Source: Gracilibacillus timonensis (lineage in GTDB: Bacteria; Bacillota; Bacilli; Bacillales; Amphibacillaceae). Taken from it: a stretch of 64,000 nucleotides of DNA. Position numbers and translations under genes: made by a program. The DNA lies in contig NZ_FLKH01000012.1 in assembly GCF_900086715.1 (NCBI RefSeq), positions 682,001 to 746,000 of the forward strand, given 5' to 3'. The notes below the pieces were generated by a model. That model did not search any database, was not told the DNA's origin, and saw only the letters and a program-made list of their open reading frames with translations. Of this stretch, positions 11,772 through 19,710 are shown one piece after another; position 1 is the first letter of the stretch, and the number at the start of each line of letters is the position of its first letter.

Positions 11772-11922
11772 TCACATACCATATCTCATAAAGGAAAAAG
11801 TTTTGTTCATAATGGATGAAGCTTTTATTTTTGGGTAAATAAGGAATATCCATTTTTTCATGCAATGCGCGCTTTTTTTCATATATACTATGATAAAAAG
11901 CTATGCAGAGAGGAGCTTTTAT

Positions 11923-12372
11923 TTGCGAGTGAACAAAAGGTGGCTTACTTTAGGTGTGGTTTGGACGGTTGTGTTTGCTGGGATGAGTTTTTATTGGGCG
12001 ATGGGTGGAATGTTTGGTGTCAGATCTCTAGGTGATGCCATCTATGAGCAATCGCTTGATCCGGATCCCTCCTTTATATTACTTGTCTGGCTAACTGGTT
12101 TTGTGAAATTATTAGGTGTGTTATTGCTAGTACTGCTGCTTATTTCTTGGCAAAATGTCTTCATGAATAAGGTGCTTTATTACCTTACCAAAACGGGAGG
12201 GATCCTTCTCTTTTTATATGGATTATTAAATTTTATTACCATTTCTATGAGTGCATTTGATATATTGGCTATGGATTTAACGACCTATGCAACTTTTTGG
12301 AGACTTGTATTTTGGGAGCCGTACTGGATGACAGGCGGTGTTTGCTATTTTTTCTCTGTGAAGAAGGCATAG
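11923..12372 (+). CDS. DUF3995-like integral membrane protein
   Basis: About 149 residues with four predicted membrane helices: WLTLGVVWTVVFAGMSFYWA, a helix around LTGFVKLLGVLLLVLL, one around GGILLFLYGLLNFITI, and a last one ending in WMTGGVCYFF. The pattern fits DUF3995, a family of unknown function. The likely start is TTG at 11923, seven bases after AGAGGAG; an upstream ATG has no such site. Its neighbours are unrelated, so context gives no function. Confidence 0.65.
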   Translation: MRVNKRWLTLGVVWTVVFAGMSFYWAMGGMFGVRSLGDAIYEQSLDPDPSFILLVWLTGFVKLLGVLLLVLLLISWQNVFMNKVLYYLTKTGGILLFLYGLLNFITISMSAFDILAMDLTTYATFWRLVFWEPYWMTGGVCYFFSVKKA

Positions 12373-12458
12373 TTTTACACGAAGGTCTTTGTTATTTACA
12401 GTGCTGACCAGTTTTTGGTATACTAGTTAATAAATTATAGTAATAAGGTCGTGAAAAG

Positions 12459-12917
12459 ATGGAAGCATTAGCTATCCTTCCCTGTGGTCGACGAAAGATC
12501 TGGGACAAAAACCCTGCAGTCGGTGGAGTCAAGGCAGCGGATGCCTATATTGGAGTGCTTCACCGTTTATGTCGCCAATATGCGTCACTATATGTAGGCG
12601 AGTGGGCGGTTATTTCAGGCAAACATGGCTTGTTATTGCCAGATGATATCGTACCGGAGAATTATGATGTCACCTTTGGACAAAAACATCCTGATGTCAT
12701 TTCGATCGCTCAATTAAAACAACAAGTCATCGACAAACAGCTTGACCAATTCCCCAACATTATTGCTCTAACGGGGAAAAAGTATCAGCCGATTATCAAG
12801 CAGGTATTTACGACCCAAGAGATCCAATATCCCTTATTAGGTACAAAAGGAATTGGTAAAATGCAACAATTATTAAAACATAGTATCGAACAAGGTCAAC
12901 CACTTCACAAACAATAG
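12459..12917 (+). CDS. DUF6884-like protein
   Basis: The 152-residue soluble protein opens with LAILPCGRRKIWD and contains WAVISGKHGLLLPDDIV...YD, a pattern of the DUF6884 / DUF1643-like proteins, which share features with DNA-modification and Dnd-type accessory proteins. The biochemical role is not established. It lies 10 bp upstream of the following oxidoreductase gene, so the two are probably cotranscribed. No partner restriction or modification gene is visible nearby. Confidence 0.6.
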   Translation: MEALAILPCGRRKIWDKNPAVGGVKAADAYIGVLHRLCRQYASLYVGEWAVISGKHGLLLPDDIVPENYDVTFGQKHPDVISIAQLKQQVIDKQLDQFPNIIALTGKKYQPIIKQVFTTQEIQYPLLGTKGIGKMQQLLKHSIEQGQPLHKQ

Positions 12918-12927
12918 GAGGTCAATT

Positions 12928-13893
12928 ATGCAATCATTTGCCGTTCAACATGGTTCTCAACAGTTCTTGGAGCAACAGATAGCCGACCCTCAGCCAAACG
13001 AGGTGGTAGTCGCCTTGCGAGCAGCAGGACTAAACCATCGTGATTTAATGATGAAAGACAGAATTGGTAATCAGCCCGATATTTATACGTTAGGTTCTGA
13101 TGGGGCAGGTGTTGTTGAAAAGGTGGGCAGTGAAGTTTCTCGATTTAAAATAGGGGATGAGGTGATTATTAATCCGAGCTTGAATTGGTATGATAAAACC
13201 AGTGCTCCGCCGGATGATTTTCGTATTTTTGATGGAACGTTTGCGGAAAGGACGGTTATCAGCGAAGACTTTATCGAGAAAAAACCAGATCATTTGAGTT
13301 GGACCGAGGCAGGGGTGTTTACCTTATCGGCCTTGACTGGTTATCGCGCCTTGGTGACATTAGGGCAAATCAAGCGAGGTGAAACCTTGTTTATCCCAGG
13401 CGTTGGAGGCGGTGTGGTCAGTTTTATTATTCAATTGGCCAAGGCAAAGGGGGCTTATGTGATCACGACGTCAAGGGATCCGAATAAATTGAAACAGGCT
13501 GAAATTCTAGGATATGATCGAGCGATTCTAACAGATGATAATTGGGAGGAGCAGCTAGCAGATGAAGAAATTGATCTGGTGATAGAAACGATCGGTGGTG
13601 CTACCTTTAATCGTTCTTTAGGTGTTCTCAAGAAGGGTGGGCGTATCGTTACGTTTGGTTCATCGACAGAGGATCAATTTACTCTTAACCTGCGTCAGTT
13701 TTTCTATGGGCAATATCAATTGTTCGGCTCCACGATGGGGAGTAGAGAGGAATTGCGGGAACTCCTTGCATTTTGTGAACAACATGAATTGAGACCGCTA
13801 CTTGATAAAGGATTCCCTTTTACTAAAATAGATCAGGCCTTTGACCATTTATCCGGTCAAACCCAATTAGGTAAGGTATATGTTGTTATGTAA
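12928..13893 (+). CDS. zinc-independent MDR family oxidoreductase (quinone oxidoreductase-like)
   Basis: The 321-residue medium-chain dehydrogenase/reductase has an N-terminal GroES-like domain (GLNHRDLMMKDR...LGSDGAGVVEKVG) and a C-terminal Rossmann domain with GVGGGVVSFIIQLAKAKGA. The structural four-cysteine zinc lobe is absent, which points to the quinone reductase / YogA-type branch using NADPH. Start ATG follows AGGAGG. The gene is probably cotranscribed with the DUF6884 gene and is followed by a strong hairpin. Substrate unknown. Confidence 0.82.
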   Translation: MQSFAVQHGSQQFLEQQIADPQPNEVVVALRAAGLNHRDLMMKDRIGNQPDIYTLGSDGAGVVEKVGSEVSRFKIGDEVIINPSLNWYDKTSAPPDDFRIFDGTFAERTVISEDFIEKKPDHLSWTEAGVFTLSALTGYRALVTLGQIKRGETLFIPGVGGGVVSFIIQLAKAKGAYVITTSRDPNKLKQAEILGYDRAILTDDNWEEQLADEEIDLVIETIGGATFNRSLGVLKKGGRIVTFGSSTEDQFTLNLRQFFYGQYQLFGSTMGSREELRELLAFCEQHELRPLLDKGFPFTKIDQAFDHLSGQTQLGKVYVVM

Positions 13894-13907
13894 TGTAAAA
13901 AGTACAC

Positions 13908-13937
13908 AAAGCAGACAGGTTCACCCTGCCTGCTTTT
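13908..13937. terminator. bidirectional terminator between MDR gene and spoVAE
   Basis: AAAGCAG-CAGG arms pair with CCTG-CTGCTTT with a short loop and T runs in both directions. It separates the convergent MDR and spoVAE genes. Confidence 0.75.
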
Positions 13938-13940
13938 TGA

Positions 13941-14291
13941 TTATCCTTTCGGCTTAAAAAAGATAGCCCCAATCATACCAAAAATAATCGCTGCAGAGAT
14001 GCCAGAACTAGTTACCTCAAACATACCCGTGACGACTCCAATTAACCCATGTTTTTCGGCCTCTGCCATTGCGCCATTAACGAGCGAGCTGCCAAAACTG
14101 GTAATCGGAACGGTGGCACCCGCTCCAGCGAAATCGATTAAAGGCTCATACCAGCCCAAGCCATGTAGGACTGCCCCGGTGACGACTAGTATGCTCAGGG
14201 TATGACCGGGGGTTAATTTTCCGACATCCAACAATAGCTGACCAATCACACAAATGAGTCCACCTACGAGAAACGCCCATAAAAATACCAT
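13941..14291 (-). CDS. spoVAE: stage V sporulation protein AE (SpoVAEb-type)
   Basis: This is a small membrane subunit of the SpoVA channel that moves Ca-dipicolinate into the forespore and out again during germination. The 116-residue protein has the SpoVAC/SpoVAEb fold with hydrophobic helices and the FAGAGATVPITSFG segment shared with SpoVAC in this same cluster. It is last in the minus-strand order lipoprotein-spoVAC-spoVAD-spoVAE. Expected expression is in the forespore under sigma-G, by family knowledge. Confidence 0.92.
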   Translation of the reverse strand: MVFLWAFLVGGLICVIGQLLLDVGKLTPGHTLSILVVTGAVLHGLGWYEPLIDFAGAGATVPITSFGSSLVNGAMAEAEKHGLIGVVTGMFEVTSSGISAAIIFGMIGAIFFKPKG

Positions 14292-14338
14292 CTATAACCC
14301 CTCCTATCTCTGTTTTGTTACGTATCCGTTATCAAGGC

Positions 14339-15343
14339 CTATTCCATGTTTTCAATAGAAACGGCATGAGCGATGCAGGGAATCGTTTGTTTTTGTTGTA
14401 CCGATAATGGGGATAATAATGCGCCAGTTGCCACAACTAAGATTCGTTGACAATCACCTTTCAATAATTTGTGATAAAAGTGACCGTATGTAACGATCGC
14501 TGAACAGGCTGGCCCGCTTGCGCCAGAAAAAGTGGGTTGGTCTGCCTTGTATATCGTTAAACCACCATCTACAAACTGTTGCTCTGTAACCCCTGTCTGG
14601 TTTTGATTTAATAAATCCATGCAACGCTCCCTGCCAATTTTGGCCAAGTCACCGGTAATAATATAGTCATAATAATCCGCACTGATTTGCCGATCTTCCA
14701 GGTGTTGTTTAATCGTATCAAAGGCAGCAGGCGCCATAGCTCCGCCCATATTAAAGGGATCCTTTAGCTCTGGATCGACGACTTTCCCGATGGTAGCGGA
14801 GGTCACTTTAGGCCCTTTACCTGTCGAGGCGATAATGGCGGCACCAGCCCCTGTCACCGTCCATTGTGCAGTATCAGGCTTTTGACTGCCATACTCTGTA
14901 GGATAACGGAATTGCCTTTCCGCTGCCGAGTTATGGCTAGAGGCTCCCGTTATGACATAATTCGCCTTCATCTGACTAACGATTAAGGCAGATAGAGCCA
15001 AACCTTCCATAGAGGTAGCACATGCACTGAATACCCCAAGGTAAGGGATAGCCAAATTACTGGCAGCAAAATTAGAGGGGGTTAATTGATTGATGAGATC
15101 CCCTTGCAGCAGGAATTGCATGTCACTAGACGTAAGTTGGGCCTTCTTTAATGCATAACGACAGGCATCCTCCATCATATGCTGTTGAGCCAGTTCAAAA
15201 GACTTTTCTTCCACCCATTGATCATCATAAAAATGATCGAAATCGGTACGAATATTACCTTGTTTTTCAAATGGGCCACCGACGGTTCCTGTAGCTAAAA
15301 TGGTAGGTGGCTGTTCAAATAACCACGTTTGTTTTCCAATCAT
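14339..15343 (-). CDS. spoVAD: stage V sporulation protein AD
   Basis: SpoVAD is the soluble, thiolase-like subunit of the SpoVA complex on the outer face of the spore inner membrane and binds dipicolinic acid. The 334-residue protein shows the thiolase-fold pattern (GVFSACATSMEGLALSALIV, FNMGGAMAPAA, GDLAKIGRE, SGPACSAIVTYGHFY). The ATG at 15343 is chosen: it overlaps the spoVAC stop as TAATG and has GGAG upstream, whereas the TTG five codons earlier overlaps that site. Confidence 0.94.
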   Translation of the reverse strand: MIGKQTWLFEQPPTILATGTVGGPFEKQGNIRTDFDHFYDDQWVEEKSFELAQQHMMEDACRYALKKAQLTSSDMQFLLQGDLINQLTPSNFAASNLAIPYLGVFSACATSMEGLALSALIVSQMKANYVITGASSHNSAAERQFRYPTEYGSQKPDTAQWTVTGAGAAIIASTGKGPKVTSATIGKVVDPELKDPFNMGGAMAPAAFDTIKQHLEDRQISADYYDYIITGDLAKIGRERCMDLLNQNQTGVTEQQFVDGGLTIYKADQPTFSGASGPACSAIVTYGHFYHKLLKGDCQRILVVATGALLSPLSVQQKQTIPCIAHAVSIENME

Positions 15344-15798
15344 TATATGCCACTCCAATATGAAAAAATGGTTTTAATTAATGCAATAAGAAAAGCTGAA
15401 AAAACACCAAACAAGATAACCGAACCTGCCAGTTTAAACATATTACCGCCTACACCTTGTACAAAGCCTTCGGTACGGTGCTCAATGGCAGCCGATATAA
15501 CGGCGTTTCCAAAACCTGTGACAGGAACCGCTGTACCTGCACCGGCAAATTGGGCGATGCGGTCATATACCCCAAATCCGGTAAGAAGCATGGTGATAAA
15601 GATTAAAGTAGCAACGGTCGGATTTCCAACGGTTTGTTCTGTGAAATGGAAGAAATACATGTAAAAAAAAGAAATCAACTGACCTATTACACAAATAAGC
15701 CCGCCTACTAAAAAAGCTCGAATACAATTTTTAACAAGTGGTCTTTTCGGTTCGGTTGCCTGTTCATAGCTTTTATAATCTGATTGTATGTCTTTCAT
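15343..15798 (-). CDS. spoVAC: stage V sporulation protein AC
   Basis: SpoVAC is a membrane subunit of the dipicolinate channel and has been described as mechanosensitive in B. subtilis. The 151-residue protein starts with a charged cytosolic stretch and then an AFLVGGLICVIGQL helix and the FAGAGTAVPVTGFGNAV segment parallel to SpoVAE. The stop overlaps the spoVAD start by one base. It lies 12 bp after the YhcN-like lipoprotein gene, so the four genes form one operon. Confidence 0.94.
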   Translation of the reverse strand: MKDIQSDYKSYEQATEPKRPLVKNCIRAFLVGGLICVIGQLISFFYMYFFHFTEQTVGNPTVATLIFITMLLTGFGVYDRIAQFAGAGTAVPVTGFGNAVISAAIEHRTEGFVQGVGGNMFKLAGSVILFGVFSAFLIALIKTIFSYWSGI

Positions 15799-15810
15799 TG
15801 TTTACCTCCC

Positions 15811-16245
15811 TTAAGCCTGTTCTTCCGAAAGCTTGATTAACTTATTGATTTCCTTTTTCGCTTCTTTTTTTGACAAATGCTTGTCTTCTAATTTGCCTAA
15901 TTCAATCATAAATTTTTGATCAGATGTCACCTTTACTTTGTCAGAATCAACTGCTTTTTTCAGTCCTTTTTCTATTTTTTTTTCTAATTTTCGTTCGGTG
16001 GCTTGCTGGATAGGGTTTGCTGTGATGGCGACAAAGAGCTGATCATCCACTTGAACAGCTTTATAATCAGATATTTCTTTTACATCATCTAGATAGGCTT
16101 GACTGGGGCTGCTGCCTCCGTTTTTGGAATGTAAAATAAGTACTTCTTCGCCCGTTTCTGGTGCTTCTGCTGATGGAGAATCAGGATTTTGACATCCAAT
16201 CAAAGTAAAAACGAAGGCGATGATTAGTGTATAGACCAACTTCAT
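15811..16245 (-). CDS. YhcN/YlaJ-family sporulation lipoprotein
   Basis: The 144-residue protein has a signal peptide with lipobox TLIGC (Cys 18), a short acidic/Pro linker, and a YhcN/YlaJ-type domain with many Lys/Glu. Members are found in the spore inner membrane and are linked to germination. Here it is the first gene of the spoVAC-spoVAD-spoVAE operon, the arrangement seen in mobile and second spoVA operons of Bacillus. A CATTTTA sequence about 50 bp upstream fits a sigma-G -10, but the -35 is poor. Confidence 0.82.
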   Translation of the reverse strand: MKLVYTLIIAFVFTLIGCQNPDSPSAEAPETGEEVLILHSKNGGSSPSQAYLDDVKEISDYKAVQVDDQLFVAITANPIQQATERKLEKKIEKGLKKAVDSDKVKVTSDQKFMIELGKLEDKHLSKKEAKKEINKLIKLSEEQA

Positions 16246-16322
16246 ACTTCTCTTCCTTTCTAAATGGAATGGTGACTAGTACGGTGTGATTTATAAAATG
16301 ACGAGTAGTGAGAGCTTATCGG

Positions 16323-16334
16323 GGTGTTAACACC
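16323..16334. repeat. 12-bp perfect palindrome in a 330-bp gene-free gap
   Basis: GGTGTTAACACC is a perfect palindrome upstream of the spoVA operon, in the gap 16246-16577 between divergent genes. It could be an operator, but a 12-bp palindrome can also arise by chance. The rest of the gap shows a promoter-like sequence at 16442-16469 and nothing else clear. Confidence 0.3.
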
Positions 16335-16441
16335 TGTTATCCCTCACTTAGACTTCCTAGAATTCTCTTCAACGCTGCAAGTGGAGGCTTACGGATGATT
16401 GCACCGAGATAAATTGTTTTCACCTCTATTTTGTAAAGTTT

Positions 16442-16469
16442 TTGAAAAAGTATGCATTTGATTTATAAT
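16442..16469 (+). promoter_or_regulatory. sigma-A-like promoter for the 16578 gene
   Basis: TTGAAA and TATAAT are separated by 16 bp, about 110 bp upstream of the hypothetical membrane-anchored protein gene. Confidence 0.5.
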
Positions 16470-16577
16470 TTGAAGAGAAAAAACATTTTTTTGTCAAAAA
16501 AGTGAAACGATTGCACGATTAAAATCGTCTATATAGAGTAAGCGAAAAAATGGTAACATAGGGGGAGGGAGCTACTT

Positions 16578-17021
16578 TTGAAAAAGAAATATATGGTGAT
16601 TATCGCTTTCCTTGTTGTAGTAACCATTTCATTCTTCATTGTACGAGAGTGGCAAGGTGCTTCTCTAACTGAAACGGTAAAGTTTGAAGAACAGTATCAA
16701 GATTTCGTCGTACATATTCAAGTGGAACCAATGTCGGAAGGGTTTATGGTACTACGTTCGATTCAATACTTAGGTGATGAGGATATTGTTATTTATCATA
16801 GAGCACCGCTGACGCAAGTGACGATAGATCAAGATAATCCTGTGTTTACGGGTAGCGAAGTGGAAAAACAATTAAATAGCGGGGGACAGTACTATCCTCA
16901 GGAGCCATTGACTTTCTCTTCGCTTAAGAAGGGGGAACATGCTATATTTATTCATACACAATTTAAATTGGAAGGGGAGCAGGTTAACATTAAGAGTGAG
17001 GGAGAGCTTGTGTTTGAATAG
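16578..17021 (+). CDS. hypothetical protein, membrane-anchored
   Basis: The 147-residue protein has one N-terminal membrane segment (YMVIIAFLVVVTISFFIV) after KKK, then an extracellular domain of predicted beta strands with no cysteines. I do not recognise the family. The start is TTG, about 8 bp after GGGGGAGGGAG, which is a strong ribosome binding site and supports a real gene. It stands alone, with a promoter-like sequence about 110 bp upstream. Confidence 0.65.
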   Translation: MKKKYMVIIAFLVVVTISFFIVREWQGASLTETVKFEEQYQDFVVHIQVEPMSEGFMVLRSIQYLGDEDIVIYHRAPLTQVTIDQDNPVFTGSEVEKQLNSGGQYYPQEPLTFSSLKKGEHAIFIHTQFKLEGEQVNIKSEGELVFE

Positions 17022-17069
17022 CGCCTATATATGAGGGTTCATTATGCGATGATAGGTTCATGAAATGAA

Positions 17070-17108
17070 GGGCCGTTTATAAAAAGCAGTACTATATAAG
17101 AACGGCCC
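17070..17108 (+). terminator. possible terminator hairpin
   Basis: GGGCCGTT and AACGGCCC form an 8-bp perfect stem with a loop of about 23 nt, 49 bp after the hypothetical gene. There is no T run, so termination is uncertain. Confidence 0.3.
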
Positions 17109-17229
17109 AGATATACGGTTGTGAGACGTAGAAAGTGCTAGACAAACATCGGGAGACCGAAGTTTTAACCGGAATGCTTCCTAGCACCTGTCAGTGATTC
17201 TTCCTGTACTTGGTTTTCTTCGTGCAAGC

Positions 17230-17871
17230 TCACTCTACCATACGCAACTTAGTTTCTTGGGGATCAGAGTTGGTAATCAGATGATACTGGATATGAATGT
17301 TTTGTTCATCCTGCCAATTGGCCTCTATTACACGTAGATCTTCTAATTCCGCTTCGGCCTGGAAAGGGGCCATTTCCCAATCTTCTAGTTGAAAAACTTT
17401 CCATACATCTTTGTTTTTATGTTCGAAAAGTATAAATAATTGCGTCTCTTCAGGGGAAGGAATGATTTCTTTTAGTTTTACCATGTCATCCAGCAGCAGT
17501 GAGCGGTTAGGTTCTTTTCGATCTAATAATAAAAAAGAACACTTCTCATCTTGACAATTGAAAGATAATAAATAGAGTTTTTCTAGCATAAGTTTCTCTA
17601 ATTTCATATTTGCAACAGCTTGTTCCCGATCGTTTGTTGTCGCTAGAAAGGATTTCAAGATAGTAATGTTGTTAGTATTTAAAACAATGACCTCATCATC
17701 TAATGCAAATTCAATTTCATGTTGTTCTTCGATGGGTTCTGCTTGTTCAGGCGGCTGTTCCACTGTTTCATTAGACATAGCGTCGGTTTCTTTCGTAATC
17801 ATCAAATCTTCTTGATCATTATCGCATGCACACAGCATCAATAATAGGAAAATCCAAATCGTGTGTTTCAT
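17230..17871 (-). CDS. hypothetical lipoprotein
   Basis: The 213-residue protein starts with a clear lipoprotein signal: IWIFLLLMLCAC with lipobox Cys at about 16. A Glu/Gln/Pro-rich linker (about 25-50) follows, then a domain rich in Leu, Glu and aromatic residues with a Cys pair (NCQDEKC). I do not recognise the family. The stop lies next to a T-rich end after the hairpin region at 17100-17220. No neighbour suggests a role; it should sit on the outer face of the membrane. Confidence 0.7.
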   Translation of the reverse strand: MKHTIWIFLLLMLCACDNDQEDLMITKETDAMSNETVEQPPEQAEPIEEQHEIEFALDDEVIVLNTNNITILKSFLATTNDREQAVANMKLEKLMLEKLYLLSFNCQDEKCSFLLLDRKEPNRSLLLDDMVKLKEIIPSPEETQLFILFEHKNKDVWKVFQLEDWEMAPFQAEAELEDLRVIEANWQDEQNIHIQYHLITNSDPQETKLRMVE

Positions 17872-17881
17872 TGCGTCACCA

Positions 17882-18260
17882 CCTTTTTATAAAATAAATA
17901 CTCCTAGGTATAAGATTTTGAACGAATCAATAAGACGGATGATGAGAAGGTGCCGGTCCATCTATTTCATGTAGTCAAGTTGTTGTTTGTCTGCGCTAGG
18001 TAACACGCCGGGAATAGGTTTTGCTATTTCTCTTAGGGCACAATTCAACAAGTGATTCGAGTAAAAAACGCTCTCATTTATGTTTCCGATACAGCGGACT
18101 TGTGCTTAGCCTCCTGATATGAACGAAACTGTCAAGGCCCCACTCTGCACCAAGTTTTAATCTATTTTTGACAAACTTTAAGAAGAGAAGCGATTTTTGG
18201 CTTCTTTACTTTCTTGGTGTTACATGTGTAGCCTACTCGTCAGCAATAATCGCTTCCATA
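17882..18260 (+). repeat. degenerate long copy of the mosaic intergenic repeat (copy H)
   Basis: The left flank (TATAAGATTTTGAACGAATC) leads into a module beginning AATAAGACGGATGATG at about 17928. Blocks CCATCTATTTCATGTAGTCAAGTTG, GGAATAGGTT and, at 18231-18259, CTACTCGTCAGCAATAATCGCTTCC match, in order, the reverse complement of the long copy at 44271-44977. It therefore looks like an eroded long copy. No coding potential is seen from 17872 to 18481. Confidence 0.65.
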
Positions 18261-18441
18261 GACAAATCTAAGACATCTTAGTTAGATGACGAGAACCAAG
18301 GTAAAGTTATAACAAAGCCCTAGAGTTGTATAAAAGAGTTAATATGGACCATATTATACCATGAAAAAAGAAAAAACAGGGAACAAAATCGTGTAGGAAT
18401 CATAAAATGCAGCTTTAGCTTTATTAATCCAAAAAAAATGA

Positions 18442-18447
18442 TATAAT
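18442..18447 (+). promoter_or_regulatory. -10 box upstream of micro-gene
   Basis: A perfect TATAAT lies 35 bp upstream of the 26-codon reading frame at 18482; the -35 region is weak. It supports expression of the micro-gene. Confidence 0.35.
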
Positions 18448-18481
18448 AAAAGTAGAATTTGGAGAAAATGAGGTGTAAGCA

Positions 18482-18562
18482 ATGAGTACATTAATGGGTA
18501 TTCTATGTTTTGTTATTATCATTGGTACGGTGGGTTACAACATATTTGACCGAGTGAAATAG
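18482..18562 (+). CDS. 26-residue predicted membrane peptide
   Basis: The frame begins ATG and encodes a 26-residue peptide: a short N-terminus, one hydrophobic helix (LMGILCFVIIIGTVGYNIF) and a charged end DRVK. GAGGTGTAAGCA upstream provides a ribosome binding site, a TATAAT lies 35 bp before, and a hairpin follows at 18614. This is the layout of a real single-gene unit, not a chance frame. I do not recognise the peptide. Confidence 0.5.
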   Translation: MSTLMGILCFVIIIGTVGYNIFDRVK

Positions 18563-18613
18563 CATGGCCAGCATAAGTCTGGAATGAGATCAGTAATATC
18601 AAATACAAGCAGG

Positions 18614-18645
18614 TAACCGCCGATTCACTGCTTAGCGGTTATTTT
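18614..18645 (+). terminator. hairpin after the micro-gene
   Basis: TAACCGC pairs with GCGGTTA (14-nt loop) and is followed by TTTT. It would end a short transcript from the 18442 promoter. Confidence 0.45.
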
Positions 18646-18687
18646 CAGAAAGAAATGGGGGAGAACTATAGATGATAGGCTTCCCGA

Positions 18688-18986
18688 TTTTTTTATAAGC
18701 AAAGAACGTATATAATCCTTGGCATAATAGGACTTGGAATGATGTTGACCTGAAACGAATTTCGATATCGATAAGTTGGATGATGTAAAGTAAGCCGTCC
18801 ATCTATGCCCTGTCGTAAAGTTGATCGTTTGTCGGTGCTAGATAGCGCAGATGAAACGCACCATTCCGTAAAAGACTCTACTTAACATCATCCCGCCTTA
18901 TCGACAGTCAGTATGTTCTTTTGATGATATAAGTGGAATGAAATCATGTCTCATAGATCGGATAGGTGCTCTTGATCCATTTACGT
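18688..18986 (+). repeat. mosaic intergenic repeat, copy A (with 135-bp module)
   Basis: The left flank reads TTATAAGCAAAG...GGCATAATAGGACTTGGAATGATGTTGACC. A palindromic module at 18769-18903 is bounded by CGATAAG and CTTATCG, with arms GGATGATGTAAAGTA and TACTTAACATCATCC. The right flank reads CAGTATGTTCTTTTGATGATATAAGTGG...GGTGCTCTTGATCCATTTACG. The same blocks recur at 27.1, 31.4 and 37.6 kb. No reading frame is conserved in it. Confidence 0.85.
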
Positions 18987-19044
18987 GGTAGGAGGAGATA
19001 ACCAAGGAATAAATGCATTTATTCTCTGGTTATCTCCTCCTACC
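18987..19044. repeat. 58-nt near-perfect hairpin
   Basis: GGTAGGAGGAGATAACCA is followed by its exact reverse complement TGGTTATCTCCTCCTACC around GAATAAATGCATTTATTC. Only a two-base AG/TC step mismatches (27 of 29 pairs). It sits exactly at the right border of repeat copy A, where the other copies have different sequence. No T run follows, so it is not a standard terminator. From 19045 to 19710 I see no gene. Confidence 0.85.
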
Positions 19045-19438
19045 GCTAGTGCGGCAATTATCGTCGTGATTTGGGCAGGCAAGTTCTTTTTGTAACTGAA
19101 AACCATAAATAAAAGCGCTTTCCTGTCATTAGAAAAGTGTTTTAACATCTTCATAAAAAAGCGATTATGTTAATTTTATCTATCTTTACAGGGATCTGGT
19201 TAATAAGAATCACAAAAAATCCAAATTTACAGTTGATTTATGCTAAAGCATTTGGTTTAAGATGAGAAAAAACGGGATAAATCGCTAAAATATGCTAAAA
19301 TGGCAGGTGACAAAAGTTTTTTTGTGAGAAATATGTCTAATTTTGCGGTTTGCTTTACATTCTTACAATAATTTGGGATAATCAGTAGACATGAGTATAA
19401 CGTTTATTCTAGCATAAACGTTCATATGCCCTCATTTT

Positions 19439-19458
19439 CAGACTTATAGAAAAGTCTG
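19439..19458. repeat. small hairpin in a gene-free stretch
   Basis: CAGACTT pairs with AAGTCTG around a 6-nt loop. It follows an AT-rich segment carrying TAAACGTT repeats (AACGTTTATTCTAGCATAAACGTT). Function unknown. Confidence 0.3.
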
Positions 19459-19554
19459 AGTGGAGAATTGCAGATGCTGATAATAAGCTAAGTCTTATTA
19501 CCCAGCAAGGGGATAATCGAATAAACTCATGGATAGCAGCCTCGCTTAGTAACT

Positions 19555-19685
19555 GCTCGGTTGGTTCAACTAATATTCATTGGGGATGTGGAAGCAGACG
19601 AAGCTCGCGATGTTCTGTCGCGACATCTGCGCTAGCACGCCCTGTGCGGTAGTCCTAACTGAATAAAGTTTCACTTTATCACATC
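19555..19685. repeat. second intergenic repeat type
   Basis: GATGT...ACATC arms (CTCGCGATGTTCTGTCGCGACATCTGCGCTAG) and the tail AACTGAATAAAGTTTC are present. A shorter sequence with the same GCGCTAG...TTGAATAAAGTTTC end occurs at 23744-23770. It lies immediately before the Spo0E-like gene, so it may be part of its leader. Confidence 0.4.
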
Positions 19686-19710
19686 CTACAATACTGGAGG
19701 ATTTAAACTT

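Noticed and set aside
16294-16300. sigma-G promoter for the spoVA operon (CATTTTA)
   Set aside because: The -10 fits CATWHTA, but no good GHATR sequence lies at 17-18 bp, so it is mentioned only in the lipoprotein entry.
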